From positions 1 to 32,049 of the forward strand of contig NZ_BMQM01000040.1 in NCBI RefSeq assembly GCF_014648115.1: a stretch of DNA of 32,049 bases. The letters are read 5' to 3'. Below the pieces are notes generated by a model that was not told where the DNA came from, did no database searches, and saw nothing but the letters and a program-made list of their open reading frames with translations. This stretch comes from Deinococcus seoulensis (GTDB lineage Bacteria; Deinococcota; Deinococci; Deinococcales; Deinococcaceae). Each line of letters begins with the position of its first letter. The first letter of the stretch is position 1. Position numbers and translations under genes: made by a program. Shown here one piece after another: positions 7,437-20,350 of this stretch.

Positions 7437-7472
7437 CAGTTCCGGAGCGTTCCGGAGCTGCCTTCCTCTGTT
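7437..7472 (+). terminator. probable terminator after amt2
   Basis: CAGTTCCGGA (7437-7446) pairs with TCCGGAGCTG (7451-7460) with one G-T pair and a four-base loop, followed by the pyrimidine run CCTTCCTCTGTT. Confidence 0.5.
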
Positions 7473-7493
7473 CCCCCGGACACCGCCCGGCTG

Positions 7494-7544
7494 ACCCCAG
7501 TGCCCCGACGACCCCAGTGCCCCGACGACCTCAGTGCCCCGACG
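7494..7544. repeat. 17-bp tandem repeat, three copies
   Basis: ACCCCAGTGCCCCGACG occurs at 7494-7510 and 7511-7527, and with one change (ACCTCAG...) at 7528-7544. The units are exactly adjacent. It lies between the amt2 terminator and the V-ATPase promoter region; no coding role is seen. Confidence 0.85.
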
Positions 7545-7606
7545 GCCTCGCGTGACGACCGTGACGAAACAGGGACGCTTGACCCCCCAGAGCATTCAGG
7601 AGGCTG

Positions 7607-7615
7607 TGTTAGGAT
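7607..7615 (+). promoter_or_regulatory. candidate extended -10 promoter of the V-ATPase operon
   Basis: TGT followed by TAGGAT (7610-7615) fits an extended -10 (TGn-TANNNT). TTGACC at 7579 is too far upstream (25 bases) to pair. Transcription would start near 7622, giving a leader of about 130 bases that contains the palindrome at 7685. In the 7391-7751 gap I see only the terminator, tandem repeat, this box, the palindrome and the ribosome-binding site. Confidence 0.4.
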
Positions 7616-7684
7616 TGAGTACGAGTCTGACGCAACTATCACAAAGGGTCGGGCCACCGAAAAACTCACCGCACCCCCGCCACA

Positions 7685-7703
7685 CCCCATGACGTTCATG
7701 GGG
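7685..7703. promoter_or_regulatory. perfect palindrome in the V-ATPase leader
   Basis: CCCCATGA (7685-7692) and TCATGGGG (7696-7703) form a perfect inverted repeat around CGT. If transcribed it folds as an 8-bp hairpin about 35 bases before the ribosome-binding site. It could equally be a protein-binding operator. Confidence 0.5.
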
Positions 7704-7751
7704 CGCCTTGACCGGGGTGCTTGAGTCACGAAGGGAAAGGAGGAGTGAGTT

Positions 7752-8069
7752 TTGGACGTCTCAAGTCGAGTCTTAAGTGAACTGGCCAGCCGCGAAGCGG
7801 CCCTGGACGGGCAGATCGAAGCCGCGCGCACACAGGCGCAGGCGACGGTCGCGGCCGCCGAAGCAGAAGCCGCGCGCATTCTGCAGGACGCCGAAGCCCG
7901 CGCCAAAGCCATGCAGGCCGAGCAGGAGCAGCAGCTCGCCGCAGAGGTGCAGCAGATCCGCACCCAGGCCAGCGCCGGAGCACAGGCACAGGCACAGGCC
8001 ACCCGCGCCCGCGCCGAAGCCAAGCTGGGCCAGGCCGTGGACACCATCATGAGGGCGGTGCTTCCGTGA
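7752..8069 (+). CDS. V-type ATPase peripheral stalk subunit G (NtpF/H type)
   Basis: A 105-residue, almost wholly helical protein rich in Ala, Glu, Gln and Arg, with heptad-like spacing throughout ([19 protein letters not shown], then [17 protein letters not shown]). This is the pattern of the G/H peripheral stalk subunit, which forms a coiled coil with subunit E and holds the A3B3 head against rotation. It is the first gene of the ATPase operon, as in Thermus. The start is TTG 7752, set by a strong AAAGGAGG (7736-7743) eight bases upstream; no ATG is available in frame nearby. Its stop overlaps the GTG of the next gene (GTGA). Assignment rests on composition and position. Confidence 0.85.
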   Translation: MDVSSRVLSELASREAALDGQIEAARTQAQATVAAAEAEAARILQDAEARAKAMQAEQEQQLAAEVQQIRTQASAGAQAQAQATRARAEAKLGQAVDTIMRAVLP

Positions 8070-10123
8070 TCAACCCCATGCAGCAGGTCGTGATCGCCAC
8101 GCGCAAACGCGACAGCGAAGCCGTCATTGCGGCCCTGCAGAATGCCGGGGTGCTGCACCTCAAGCCCATCACGGGCGGTCCACTGAACACCGGGACCCTG
8201 GCCGGAACAGACGCCCAGAGCCGCCGCGAGGACGAGCGCCTGCTCGCCCGCGTGGAAAGCACCCTCGCGGAACTGGGCAGCTACCGCCCCGCCCCCGCAC
8301 CGCTGCCCGCCGAGTCCACCTGGGCCGACACCATCGAGCAGGCCGCGCTTCCCGTGGCCGCGCTCGCCCGTCAGCGTCAGGAACTCCAGGCTGACCTGGA
8401 CGCCGAATCCGCCTACGGTGACGCCGTCCGCGCGCTGGCCCGACTGGCTGGCGGCCTGGACCGTAGCCGCCGCGTGGCGACCGTGCCCTTCCTGCTTCAG
8501 CCGACCGACAACGTCGCCGAACTGGAAGCCGCGCTGAACGAAACCCTGCGCGACCGCCACGCCCTGGCCACCGACACTGTCGGCCAGAACCGCGTGGGCC
8601 TGATCGCCACCCTCCGCGCCGACCGTGACGCCGCGCGCGCCGCGCTGGGCAAGGTCCGCCTCGGCGAACTGCGCCTGCCCGGCCGTTTCGACGGCATGAG
8701 CCTCGGTGAAGCCGACAGCGCCATGACGCAGATCAAGCAGAGCGGCGAGAGCCGCCAGCGCGAACTGAACGCCGAACGCGACCGGCTGGCCCAGACGCAC
8801 ACCCCCGCGCTGTACGCCCTGCGTGACGCCCTGAAAGACCGGGTCGCCATTCATGACGTGCGCGCCGTGTCCGCCCGCGGCAAGTACAGCCTCGCCATGC
8901 AGGGCTACGTGCCCGAAGACCGCGTGCCCGCCCTCCAGGCGGCGCTCGGCACCTTCGGTGACGCCGTCAGCTACGAACTGCACGCCGTGGACGAACACCA
9001 CGACACGCTGGTGCCGGTCGAACTGAAGAACAACAGTTACGTGCAGCCCTTCCAGACCGTCATGGGCCTGATGACCCTGCCGAAGTACGGCACCTTCGAC
9101 CCCACCTGGGTCGTCGCGCTGTTCTTCCCGCTGTTCTTCGGGATCATCATGGCCGACATCGGCTACGGCCTGATGTTCCTGGCGTTCGGCATGTGGCTGC
9201 TCGGCAAGGCCCGGCGCAACGAAGGCTGGAACCTCAGCTTCTTCGGCGCGTTCGTGCCGCCCGCCACCCTCAAGGACCTGGGCTTCGTGACGAACGTCAT
9301 GGCCGCCTGGACCATCCTGTGGGGCTTCCTGACCGGCGAGTTCTTCGGCACCCTGCTGGAGCACATGCACTTCTTCTACATCAACCCGGAGCTGCTCAAC
9401 AGCCTCTGGAGCTGGACCGGCGTGACCTACCCCATCGAGGAAGGCGTCAAGCACTACGGCGTGATCCCGATCGTGTTCCCCCGCCTGGAAACCGGCTACT
9501 TCAGCAACGTCGCGCTGGTGTTCGCGCTGTGCTTCGGCATCCTTCAGGTCCTGTGGGCCTGGGGCATCCGCATCCAGCAGGGCATCAAGCACAAGGACAG
9601 CACCCACACCTGGGAAGGCGTCGCGCTGTTCGGCGGCGTGCTGGCCCTGATCATGCTGGCCTTCGCCACCAAGGCCGGGAAGGACTTCAGCGCCTTCACG
9701 GACTTCAGTGACGTGCGCGTGCTGGTCATGTACGCCGGGTTCGCCGCGTTCATCGTCGGCTGGCTGCGCGTCATCAAGCACTACCCGCTGCTGCCGGTCG
9801 AACTGCTCTCGCAGGGCGGCGCGGTCGTCAGTTACGCCCGTATCTTCGCGGTCGGCCTGGTGTCCGCCATCCTGGCGAAACTCTGCACCGACCTCGGCTG
9901 GAGCCTCGGCGAAACCCTGGGCTTCATCGGTATCCTGATCGGCGTGGTTCTGGGCATCGTCCTGCACTTCTTCGTGCTGGCCCTGACCCTGATCGGTCAC
10001 ATCCTGCAACCCCTGCGTCTTCACATGGTCGAGTTCCTCAACCCGACCGGTTTCAACGCTGAATCCAGCCCCCGCTACAACCCCCTTCGCCGCCTCAGCC
10101 CCACCCAGGGGCCGGTTAAATAA
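8066..10123 (+). CDS. atpI: V-type ATPase subunit I (a subunit, membrane stator)
   Basis: The 685-residue product has the two-part build of subunit I/a. A cytoplasmic N-terminal half (about 1-335) is rich in helices and coiled coil. A C-terminal half carries seven or eight membrane helices beginning at [25 protein letters not shown]. Arg592 in SYARIFAVG is the likely essential arginine of the proton half-channels that faces the c-ring glutamate. It starts at GTG 8066, overlapping the upstream stop; an in-frame ATG at 8078 is a possible alternative. The protein couples proton flow to rotation in the plasma membrane. Confidence 0.95.
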   Translation: MINPMQQVVIATRKRDSEAVIAALQNAGVLHLKPITGGPLNTGTLAGTDAQSRREDERLLARVESTLAELGSYRPAPAPLPAESTWADTIEQAALPVAALARQRQELQADLDAESAYGDAVRALARLAGGLDRSRRVATVPFLLQPTDNVAELEAALNETLRDRHALATDTVGQNRVGLIATLRADRDAARAALGKVRLGELRLPGRFDGMSLGEADSAMTQIKQSGESRQRELNAERDRLAQTHTPALYALRDALKDRVAIHDVRAVSARGKYSLAMQGYVPEDRVPALQAALGTFGDAVSYELHAVDEHHDTLVPVELKNNSYVQPFQTVMGLMTLPKYGTFDPTWVVALFFPLFFGIIMADIGYGLMFLAFGMWLLGKARRNEGWNLSFFGAFVPPATLKDLGFVTNVMAAWTILWGFLTGEFFGTLLEHMHFFYINPELLNSLWSWTGVTYPIEEGVKHYGVIPIVFPRLETGYFSNVALVFALCFGILQVLWAWGIRIQQGIKHKDSTHTWEGVALFGGVLALIMLAFATKAGKDFSAFTDFSDVRVLVMYAGFAAFIVGWLRVIKHYPLLPVELLSQGGAVVSYARIFAVGLVSAILAKLCTDLGWSLGETLGFIGILIGVVLGIVLHFFVLALTLIGHILQPLRLHMVEFLNPTGFNAESSPRYNPLRRLSPTQGPVK

Positions 10124-10142
10124 CTTTTTAGGAGTGTTCACC

Positions 10143-10451
10143 ATGACCAAGTACAACAAGATCGTCGTCGCTTCCCTCGTCCTCGCCCTCGCCACCAGCG
10201 GTCTGGCCCAGGAAGCCGGCGCTGCCAGCGGTAACGCCGACAACATGTACGACGGCCTGCGCGCCATCGGCGCCGGCCTGGCCCTCGGCCTCGGCGCCAT
10301 CGGCACCGGCATCGCCCAGGCCCGCATCGGCTCCAGCCTCGTCGGCGCCGTCGCCGAGGACCCCAGCAAGGCCGGCAGCCTGCTGCTGTACTTCCTGCTG
10401 CCCGAAACCCTGGTCATCTTCGGCTTCCTTGCGCTGTTCATCCTGAACTGA
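10143..10451 (+). CDS. atpK: V-type ATPase subunit K/L (c-ring proteolipid)
   Basis: A 102-residue proteolipid. An N-terminal signal peptide (about 1-22, ending SGLAQ) is followed by two hydrophobic helices, GLALGLGAIGTGIA (about 44-70) and the C-terminal LLLYFLLPETLVIFGFLALF (about 80-100). Glu88 in LLPETL is the proton-carrying carboxylate, and the two-helix size matches the Thermus c subunit rather than the doubled form of eukaryotes. AGGAG at 10130-10134 sets the ATG at 10143, preferred over the GTG at 10134. A strong site here agrees with the high copy number needed for a c-ring. Confidence 0.96.
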   Translation: MTKYNKIVVASLVLALATSGLAQEAGAASGNADNMYDGLRAIGAGLALGLGAIGTGIAQARIGSSLVGAVAEDPSKAGSLLLYFLLPETLVIFGFLALFILN

Positions 10452-10452
10452 T

Positions 10453-11022
10453 ATGGCGCTCGACAAGCTCCTCGAAAACGAAGCCCAGGCGGAAATCGAG
10501 CGCCTGCGCGCCGACGCACAGGCCCGCGCCGAGCAGATCGTCGCCGACGCCCGCGAACGCGCCCAGGCCCTCCTGGACAGCCGCACCCGGCAACTGGAAA
10601 CGGCCCGTCAGGCCGAACTGGTCCGCGCGCGCAGCGCCGCTGACCTCGAAGGCAACGCCCAGCGCCTGTCGGCCTCCGACAGCCTGCAGGTGCAGGCCTT
10701 CAAGGTCTCCGAGCAGTACCTGCACTCCTCGGTCACCTCGCCCGAGTACCCGCAGATCCTGGCGAAACTGATCGCCGAGGGCCTGCAGGTCCTCCCGAAC
10801 GCCGAAGCGGTCGAGTCGGCGCTGGGCGAGCACGACGCCGTCCGTCAGGCCCTGGCCCAGCTGGGCCGCACCCTCGACCTGCGCGTCAACGAGCAGATCA
10901 AGACCGGCGTCCGACTGGTCGGCCCCGGCGGCAAGTCCAGCATCCAGAACACCCTCACCGGCAGGCTCGAACGCGTACGCGGCGAACTCGCGCCGCAGAT
11001 CAGCCGACTGCTGGCCGAGTAA
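10453..11022 (+). CDS. atpE: V-type ATPase subunit E (peripheral stalk)
   Basis: A 189-residue protein with a charged helical N-terminal half (LLENEAQAEIERLRADAQAR), which would form the coiled coil with the G/H subunit. A compact C-terminal domain (about 90-189) binds the top of the catalytic head. Length and order match subunit E of Thermus. The ATG lies one base after the c-subunit stop with no clear Shine-Dalgarno, so translation probably depends on ribosomes arriving from the upstream gene. Confidence 0.93.
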   Translation: MALDKLLENEAQAEIERLRADAQARAEQIVADARERAQALLDSRTRQLETARQAELVRARSAADLEGNAQRLSASDSLQVQAFKVSEQYLHSSVTSPEYPQILAKLIAEGLQVLPNAEAVESALGEHDAVRQALAQLGRTLDLRVNEQIKTGVRLVGPGGKSSIQNTLTGRLERVRGELAPQISRLLAE

Positions 11023-11032
11023 GGAAGTCCGC

Positions 11033-12006
<974 letters not shown>

Positions 12007-12010
<4 letters not shown>

Positions 12011-12351
12011 CCAAAAGCACCTCCACCCAGCGCGTCGCCGTTCTCAGTGACGCCGAGACCGCCACCGGTTACCGCCTCGCGGGCGCCGAAGTGATCGAGG
12101 CGACCCCCGAGACGGCCGTGGCAGAACTGGAACGCGTGATCATCAGCGGCACCTACGGCCTGATCGCCGTGGACACCGGCCTGATCCCCGACCCGGCCAC
12201 CGCCACTGCCCGCGTCATGCGCGGACGCGACCTGCCGATCCTGCTGCCCATCCCCAGCCTGCGCGACGCGTTCAACCCGGACACCGTCGACGCCAAGGCC
12301 TACATGGGCAAACTGGTGCGCGACACCATCGGCTTCGACATCAAACTGTAA
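12007..12351 (+). CDS. atpF: V-type ATPase subunit F (central stalk)
   Basis: A 114-residue alpha/beta protein (RVAVLSDAETATGYRLAGAEVIEA, then ISGTYGLIAVDTGLI), matching subunit F, which binds subunit D in the rotating shaft. It overlaps the subunit C stop by four bases. After it the operon is interrupted by 122 non-coding bases that contain the hairpin repeat at 12365-12455, the longest internal gap in the operon. Confidence 0.93.
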
Positions 12352-12364
12352 GACGGAGGTTGAA

Positions 12365-12455
12365 GGCAGATGGCAGATAGCAGATGGCAACAACACAGAA
12401 GCAACTCGAGCGTTCTCGCTTGCGGCCTTCTGCCATCGGCCTTCCGCCTTCTGCC
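12365..12455. repeat. imperfect long inverted repeat inside the V-ATPase operon
   Basis: The arm at 12365-12389 pairs with the arm at 12431-12455 over 25 positions with five mismatches by direct comparison; the loop is 41 bases. Each arm is built from short GGCAGA/TGCCATC-like subrepeats. It lies between subunit F and the AAGGAG site of subunit A. Build and location suggest an inserted REP-like element that could act as a processing or attenuation structure. Confidence 0.7.
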
Positions 12456-12473
12456 CCTCCCAAGGAGTACCAA

Positions 12474-15628
<3,155 letters not shown>

Positions 15629-15633
15629 CCCCC

Positions 15634-15683
15634 TGACGGAAGGCGGCCCGGCCTCCGTGGCCCGGAACTCCCGCCTTCCGTCA
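15634..15683 (+). repeat. perfect 13-bp stem-loop between subunits B and D
   Basis: TGACGGAAGGCGG (15634-15646) pairs without mismatch with CCGCCTTCCGTCA (15671-15683); the 24-base loop is GC-rich. No T-run follows and a very strong GGGAGGTGA ribosome-binding site comes 15 bases later, so it is more likely an mRNA-stability or partial attenuation structure than a full terminator. Confidence 0.75.
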
Positions 15684-15712
15684 TTACCGACCGACCAGGG
15701 AGGTGAATACTT

Positions 15713-16387
15713 ATGGCAGAACAGATCAGCCCCACCCGCAGCGCCATGCTGGCCAGCAAGGCCAGCCTGAAAACCGCTCAGAGCGGCGCGGACCTCCTGA
15801 AACGCAAGCGTGACGCCCTGATCGGCGAGTTCTTCGCGCTCGTCAAGGACGCCCTCGCCGCGCGCGAGGAACTCGCCGGCGTCAGCAAGGGCGCGTACAC
15901 CAGCCTGTTCAGCGCGAAAGCCTGGGACAGCCCCGAAGCCGTCGAGAGCCTCAGCCTCGCGGGCAGCGGCGACTACGCCGTCGACATGCAGATCGTGAGC
16001 ATCTACGGCGTGAAGGTCCCCAAGATCGAGATCCCGGAGCGCACGAACACCGCCACGTTCAGCCCCATCAACGTCGGCGCGCGCACCATCCAGGCCGCCA
16101 CCGACTTCGGCGGCGTGCTGGAAGCGATCGTCAAGGTCGCCGCGACCGAGACGAAACTGCGGCGCATCGGCGAGGAAATCAAGAAGACCAGCCGCCGCGT
16201 GAACGCCCTGGAACAGATCCGCATTCCGGGCATTCAGGACGACATCCGCTTCATTCGCGGCGTGCTCGACCAGCGCGAACGCGAGGCCAGCTTCACCCTG
16301 AAGAAGATCAAGGCGAAACTGGAAGCCGAAGCCGCCAAGGACAAGGCCAACGCGCAGGCCGGAAACCACGGCAGCGCCGCCGACTGA
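15713..16387 (+). CDS. atpD: V-type ATPase subunit D (central rotor shaft)
   Basis: A 224-residue protein beginning with ISPTRSAMLASKASLKTAQ and ending in the long helix RIPGIQDDIRFIRGVLDQRE, the two antiparallel helices of the rotor shaft that turns inside the A3B3 head. Length is typical. Translation is set by GGGAGGTGA (15698-15706), the strongest ribosome-binding site in the operon. It is the last gene and is closed by an intrinsic terminator. Confidence 0.97.
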   Translation: MAEQISPTRSAMLASKASLKTAQSGADLLKRKRDALIGEFFALVKDALAAREELAGVSKGAYTSLFSAKAWDSPEAVESLSLAGSGDYAVDMQIVSIYGVKVPKIEIPERTNTATFSPINVGARTIQAATDFGGVLEAIVKVAATETKLRRIGEEIKKTSRRVNALEQIRIPGIQDDIRFIRGVLDQREREASFTLKKIKAKLEAEAAKDKANAQAGNHGSAAD

Positions 16388-16407
16388 ACCTTTCACGGCA
16401 CACACGG

Positions 16408-16436
16408 ACCGCCCCCCACCCGGAGGGCGGTTTTTT
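16408..16436 (+). terminator. intrinsic terminator of the V-ATPase operon
   Basis: ACCGCCC (16408-16414) pairs with GGGCGGT (16425-16431) and runs into TTTTTT. It starts 21 bases after the subunit D stop. Confidence 0.92.
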
Positions 16437-16459
16437 GTGTACTGAGTGGGTGGGCGCGC

Positions 16460-16465
16460 TATGCT
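16460..16465 (+). promoter_or_regulatory. possible -10 box for the CoA-transferase gene
   Basis: TATGCT fits TANNNT and lies between the ATPase terminator and the CoA-transferase start, leaving a leader of about 95 bases. No clear -35. Confidence 0.3.
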
Positions 16466-16568
16466 GCGCGGCAACCACAACCCTGTTTTTGCTGCGCCGC
16501 TGTCCTCCGGCTGCGCTCGTCTGATCCTTCCGAGGTGCCCGTATGCCCACACTCCTGCCCTGCCCTTC

Positions 16569-17786
16569 ATGCCCGTGACCCCTTCCTCCCTGCCCCTGAG
16601 CGGCGTGCGCGTCGCGGATTTCACGCGAGTGCTGACGGGGCCGTTCTCGACCATGCTGCTGGGCGACCTGGGCGCGGACGTGATCAAGGTCGAGCCGCCG
16701 GGCGGGGACGACACGCGCGCCTGGGGGCCTCCCTTCCAGGTGGGGGAGGGGGGCCGGGAGAGCAGTTACTTCCTGAGCGTGAACCGGAACAAGCGCAGCC
16801 TGACCCTGGACCTGAAAACCCCGGACGGCCTGGAGGCCGCGCGCCGCCTGATTGCCGGGAGTGACGTGCTGATCGAGAACTTCCGGCCCGGCACGCTGGA
16901 CCGCCTGGGCCTGGGCTGGGAGGCCCTGAGTGCCGCCCACCCGCGCCTGATCTACGCGAGTATCACGGGCTTCGGGCTGGACGGCCCGTACCGCGACCGG
17001 GCCGGGTACGACGTGATCGCGCAGGGCATGGGCGGCATGATGAGTTACAACGGCGAGGCGGGCGGGCCGCCCCTGCGGGTGGGCGTGGCGGTGGCCGACG
17101 TGTTCGCGGGGTCGCTGGTCACGCAGGCGATCCTGGCTGCGCTGTACGCCCGCGAACGCACCGGGCGCGGCGAGCGGGTGGACGTGAACCTGCTCGAAAG
17201 CGTCGTGGCGCTGGGCAGTTCGCAGGTGGGCCGGTTCCTGGCGACAGGGGAGGTGCCCACGCCCACCGGGAACGACCACCGGTCCATCGTGCCGTACGGA
17301 ACGTTCCCCTGCGCGGACGGGTTCGTGAACATCGCCGTGGGGAACGACGCGCTGTGGCGGCGATTCTGCGAGGCGCTGGACCTCACGGAGCTGGGTGCCG
17401 ATGCCCGCCTCATCACGAACGAGGGCCGCGTGACGCACCGCGCGGACCTGGACGCCCGGATGCTGCCCGGACTGGCCCGCCACTCGCGGCAGGAGGTCAT
17501 GGACCGCCTGGAACGTGCGGGCGTGCCGTGCGGCCCCGTGAACGATCTGGCCGAGGTGTTCGCGGACCCGCACGTGCAGGCGCGCGGGGTGGCCGTGACC
17601 GTCCCGCACCCCACGCTGGGCGAGACGACCGTGACCAGCCCACCCTGGCGTTTTGGTGGAGAGGCGCTTCCGGTGCGCCGCGCGCCGCCCACGCCCGGCC
17701 AGCACACTGCCGAGCTGCTGGCCGAACTGGGACTGCCAGGGATGGCCGGGTCTACGCCAGCCGCTCCAGAGCCCGCCTCAGATTGA
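16569..17786 (+). CDS. class III (CaiB/BaiF family) CoA-transferase
   Basis: A 405-residue family III CoA-transferase, which moves CoA between carboxylic acids in the cytosol through an aspartyl- or glutamyl-CoA thioester. The opening LSGVRVADFTRVLTGPFSTM, then LGDLGADVIKVEPPGGDDTR, NRNKRSLTLDLK, ASITGFGLDGPY and the C-terminal HPTLGETTVTSPPWRF are family hallmarks. In VDVNLLESV the residue aligned by eye with the formyl-CoA transferase nucleophile Asp169 is Glu, a variant I believe is common in related sequences. The ATG at 16569 gives the usual distance to LSGVRV; upstream in-frame ATGs add an unrelated stretch. Substrates cannot be read. Its 3' end overlaps the convergent HD gene by 35 bases. 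Confidence 0.9.
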   Translation: MPVTPSSLPLSGVRVADFTRVLTGPFSTMLLGDLGADVIKVEPPGGDDTRAWGPPFQVGEGGRESSYFLSVNRNKRSLTLDLKTPDGLEAARRLIAGSDVLIENFRPGTLDRLGLGWEALSAAHPRLIYASITGFGLDGPYRDRAGYDVIAQGMGGMMSYNGEAGGPPLRVGVAVADVFAGSLVTQAILAALYARERTGRGERVDVNLLESVVALGSSQVGRFLATGEVPTPTGNDHRSIVPYGTFPCADGFVNIAVGNDALWRRFCEALDLTELGADARLITNEGRVTHRADLDARMLPGLARHSRQEVMDRLERAGVPCGPVNDLAEVFADPHVQARGVAVTVPHPTLGETTVTSPPWRFGGEALPVRRAPPTPGQHTAELLAELGLPGMAGSTPAAPEPASD

Positions 17787-18309
17787 CGCGTGCCGGGGCG
17801 TCCAGCGCCGCGAATTCTGGCGTGAGGAACAGCCGCTCGCGGGTCAGGAAACCTCGCAGCACCCCCGAGCGACCCGCCCGGTAGGCGCCGTCCGGAACGT
17901 GCGCGTACTCGGCGCGGATGGCGCGGTCGTAGGCGTCAAAGTCGTCGGGGTCGGCGCCCAGGATACCCAGGTCGGCGTCCACGAACAGGGCCTCGGCCCG
18001 CGTGGTCGGGGGCGCGGTGTGGCGCGTGGCGAGAATCAGCGCCCGCACCTGCGCCTGCACGTCCACACTGGCGCCCTGTGCGGCCAGCCACGCGCCGAAC
18101 ACGTCCGCGCTGCGTTCCTCGTTGTCGGCGGCGCGCGGGTCGTAGATCAGGTCGTGCCCCCACGCCGCCAGTTCCAGTTCCGGCGTGAGGACGCCGCGCC
18201 CGCCCAGCGCCCGGATCAGGGACTGGACGTGCGCGGCGGTGTGGTAGGCACGCTCCGGCGCGTCGTAGAACGGCCGCGCGAAAGCTTCGGCGGCGCCTAC
18301 GAGCGTCAT
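17752..18309 (-). CDS. HD-superfamily metal-dependent phosphohydrolase
   Basis: A 185-residue protein of the predicted HD hydrolase group COG4339. The metal residues are visible as His23 and His27 in YHTAAHV, His52-Asp53 in WGHDLIYD, and a later Asp in VDADLGILGA. The family has no firmly known substrate; nucleotides are usual for HD proteins. It starts four bases after the stop of the ROK kinase gene, so the two form an operon. The absence of a separate ribosome-binding site suggests coupling. Confidence 0.85.
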   Translation of the reverse strand: MTLVGAAEAFARPFYDAPERAYHTAAHVQSLIRALGGRGVLTPELELAAWGHDLIYDPRAADNEERSADVFGAWLAAQGASVDVQAQVRALILATRHTAPPTTRAEALFVDADLGILGADPDDFDAYDRAIRAEYAHVPDGAYRAGRSGVLRGFLTRERLFLTPEFAALDAPARVNLRRALERLA

Positions 18310-18313
18310 GGGT

Positions 18314-19222
<909 letters not shown>

Positions 19223-19416
19223 GCTTGCTCCTGGGGCTGCTGTGAAATCGCGGTGACCTGGGCAGACTGCAGCCGGACTGGGAACGCTTCCAGTGAGGGC
19301 GTCCCGCAGGGCTCAGGACCGGACCGCCGGAACGATAAGACGGGAACGTTCAACTCTGCACCCTCAACTGTACCGCGCCGCGCCACACCGGAATTAAGGT
19401 GACGCACCGACAGAAT

Positions 19417-19755
19417 TCACGTGCCCGAGCGGTCCGCGCCTCCCGAACCGGTCCCGGACGCGCCCACGTCCGTATCCGCGTCCGTGTCGTCGCCCGGCTC
19501 GAAGCCCAGCAACTCCAGCGCCTCGGCCAGTTGCACCTCCGGCACGTACAGGCCCACGTCGCCCTGATACCCGCCCGTCTCGATCTCGATCACGGGGCTG
19601 CCCATCGACCACTGGAACGGCGTGCGCACCACGCTGACCACCCCGCCGTCCATCAGGTTGCGCCGCCAGCCCTCCGCCAGGATGCGCGGCAGGGTATCGA
19701 TCCGCACCCACACGTCCCCCTGGTACAGCACCCGGTCCTCGTACGCCGCGCTCAC
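19417..19755 (-). CDS. hypothetical protein, 112 aa, coupled to the thioesterase
   Basis: I do not recognise this protein. It starts at GTG 19755, overlapping the thioesterase stop by four bases, so it is the second gene of a coupled pair. The body has a beta-rich look (YQGDVWVRIDTLPRIL, then VVSVVRTPFQWSMGSPVIEI). It ends in a low-complexity acidic and glycine-rich tail (DDTDADTDVGASGTGSGG) that is probably disordered. No signal peptide, membrane segment or metal motif is seen. The 19223-19416 gap downstream contains no recognisable gene; the promoter of the ROK-HD pair must lie there but I could not place it. Confidence 0.75.
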   Translation of the reverse strand: MSAAYEDRVLYQGDVWVRIDTLPRILAEGWRRNLMDGGVVSVVRTPFQWSMGSPVIEIETGGYQGDVGLYVPEVQLAEALELLGFEPGDDTDADTDVGASGTGSGGADRSGT

Positions 19756-20255
19756 GAACCCGCCTGCGCGCCGTCCGCCTGCACCCTGTCTGCCCGCACC
19801 AGCACCGGCGCGATCCGCTCGGCGAACGTCGGCGGAATCACCGCCGGTTGCCCCTGATCGTCCACGCGCACCTGCACGGACCGCGCGAACGCACACGGCA
19901 CGCCGTCCGCCAGGATGCGCGCCACGCCCGTCCAGCTCGTGCGGCCCACCCGCTCGATCAGCGTCTCGATCACGACCTCCTGCCCCAGCCGGATATCCCG
20001 CACGTAATCCAGTTCCAGCCGCGCCAGCACCGACCGGTCATCCGCGTCCCGCACCGCGAGCGCGCGCGACAGGTCCATGCGCGCCACCTCCAGAAACTCG
20101 GCGTACCGGGCGTTGTTCACGTGCCCCATGGCGTCCAGGTCGCCGTACCGCAACTGGATGGTCGTGCGGTGCGCGTCGCGCCAGTTCAGCGCCGGAATAC
20201 GCGGGTGGGCCGTCCGGGCCGCGTCAGTAGAAACCGCGTCAGTAGAAACCGTCAT
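19752..20255 (-). CDS. 4HBT hot-dog acyl-CoA thioesterase
   Basis: A 167-residue hot-dog fold thioesterase of the YbgC/FadM type, which hydrolyses acyl-CoA in the cytosol. The signature RYGDLDAMGHVNNARYAEF contains the catalytic Asp41 and the conserved HVNNARY. LELDYVRDIRLGQEVVIETLIERVG forms the central hot-dog strands. The start at 20255 follows a TACACT box six bases upstream with no ribosome-binding site; a longer frame from 20300 is therefore unlikely. The N-terminus contains a doubled pentapeptide VSTDA encoded by a 15-bp tandem repeat (about 20223-20249). Confidence 0.9.
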   Translation of the reverse strand: MTVSTDAVSTDAARTAHPRIPALNWRDAHRTTIQLRYGDLDAMGHVNNARYAEFLEVARMDLSRALAVRDADDRSVLARLELDYVRDIRLGQEVVIETLIERVGRTSWTGVARILADGVPCAFARSVQVRVDDQGQPAVIPPTFAERIAPVLVRADRVQADGAQAGS

Positions 20256-20261
20256 GCCCAC

Positions 20262-20267
20262 AGTGTA
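20262..20267 (-). promoter_or_regulatory. -10 box of the leaderless thioesterase promoter
   Basis: TACACT on the minus strand ends six bases before the ATG at 20255. It fits TANNNT and the start has no Shine-Dalgarno. Confidence 0.5.
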
Positions 20268-20337
20268 GAGCCAGTGTCGAGCCCCCCACCCGGCCGCCAC
20301 TCCTCATGTCGCCCATCCGGGCAGCGGCGCGGCCCGC

Positions 20338-20343
20338 TATGCT
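20338..20343 (+). promoter_or_regulatory. -10 box of a leaderless promoter
   Basis: TATGCT ends seven bases before the GTG at 20351. It points away from the thioesterase promoter 70 bases to the left. Confidence 0.55.
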
Positions 20344-20350
20344 GGCAGGC

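Noticed and set aside
7494..7544. Possible CRISPR array
   Set aside because: The three 17-bp units are directly adjacent without spacers and no cas genes are present.
7579..7584. TTGACC as -35 of the ATPase promoter
   Set aside because: The nearest good -10 (TAGGAT at 7610) is 25 bases away, too far for a standard promoter; kept only as an extended -10 candidate.
7430..10519. 1029-codon open frame on the minus strand opposite the ATPase subunits
   Set aside because: Shadow of the subunit I gene and its leader; low-complexity composition and no motif.
12384..12473. In-frame upstream ATG extending ATPase subunit A by 30 residues
   Set aside because: The extension is encoded by the hairpin repeat, has no ribosome-binding site and is not like other A subunits; the ATG at 12474 has AAGGAG at proper distance.
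16446..16568. Longer N-terminus for the CoA-transferase
   Set aside because: The extra residues do not resemble the family start, and LSGVRVADF normally begins within about ten residues of the initiator.
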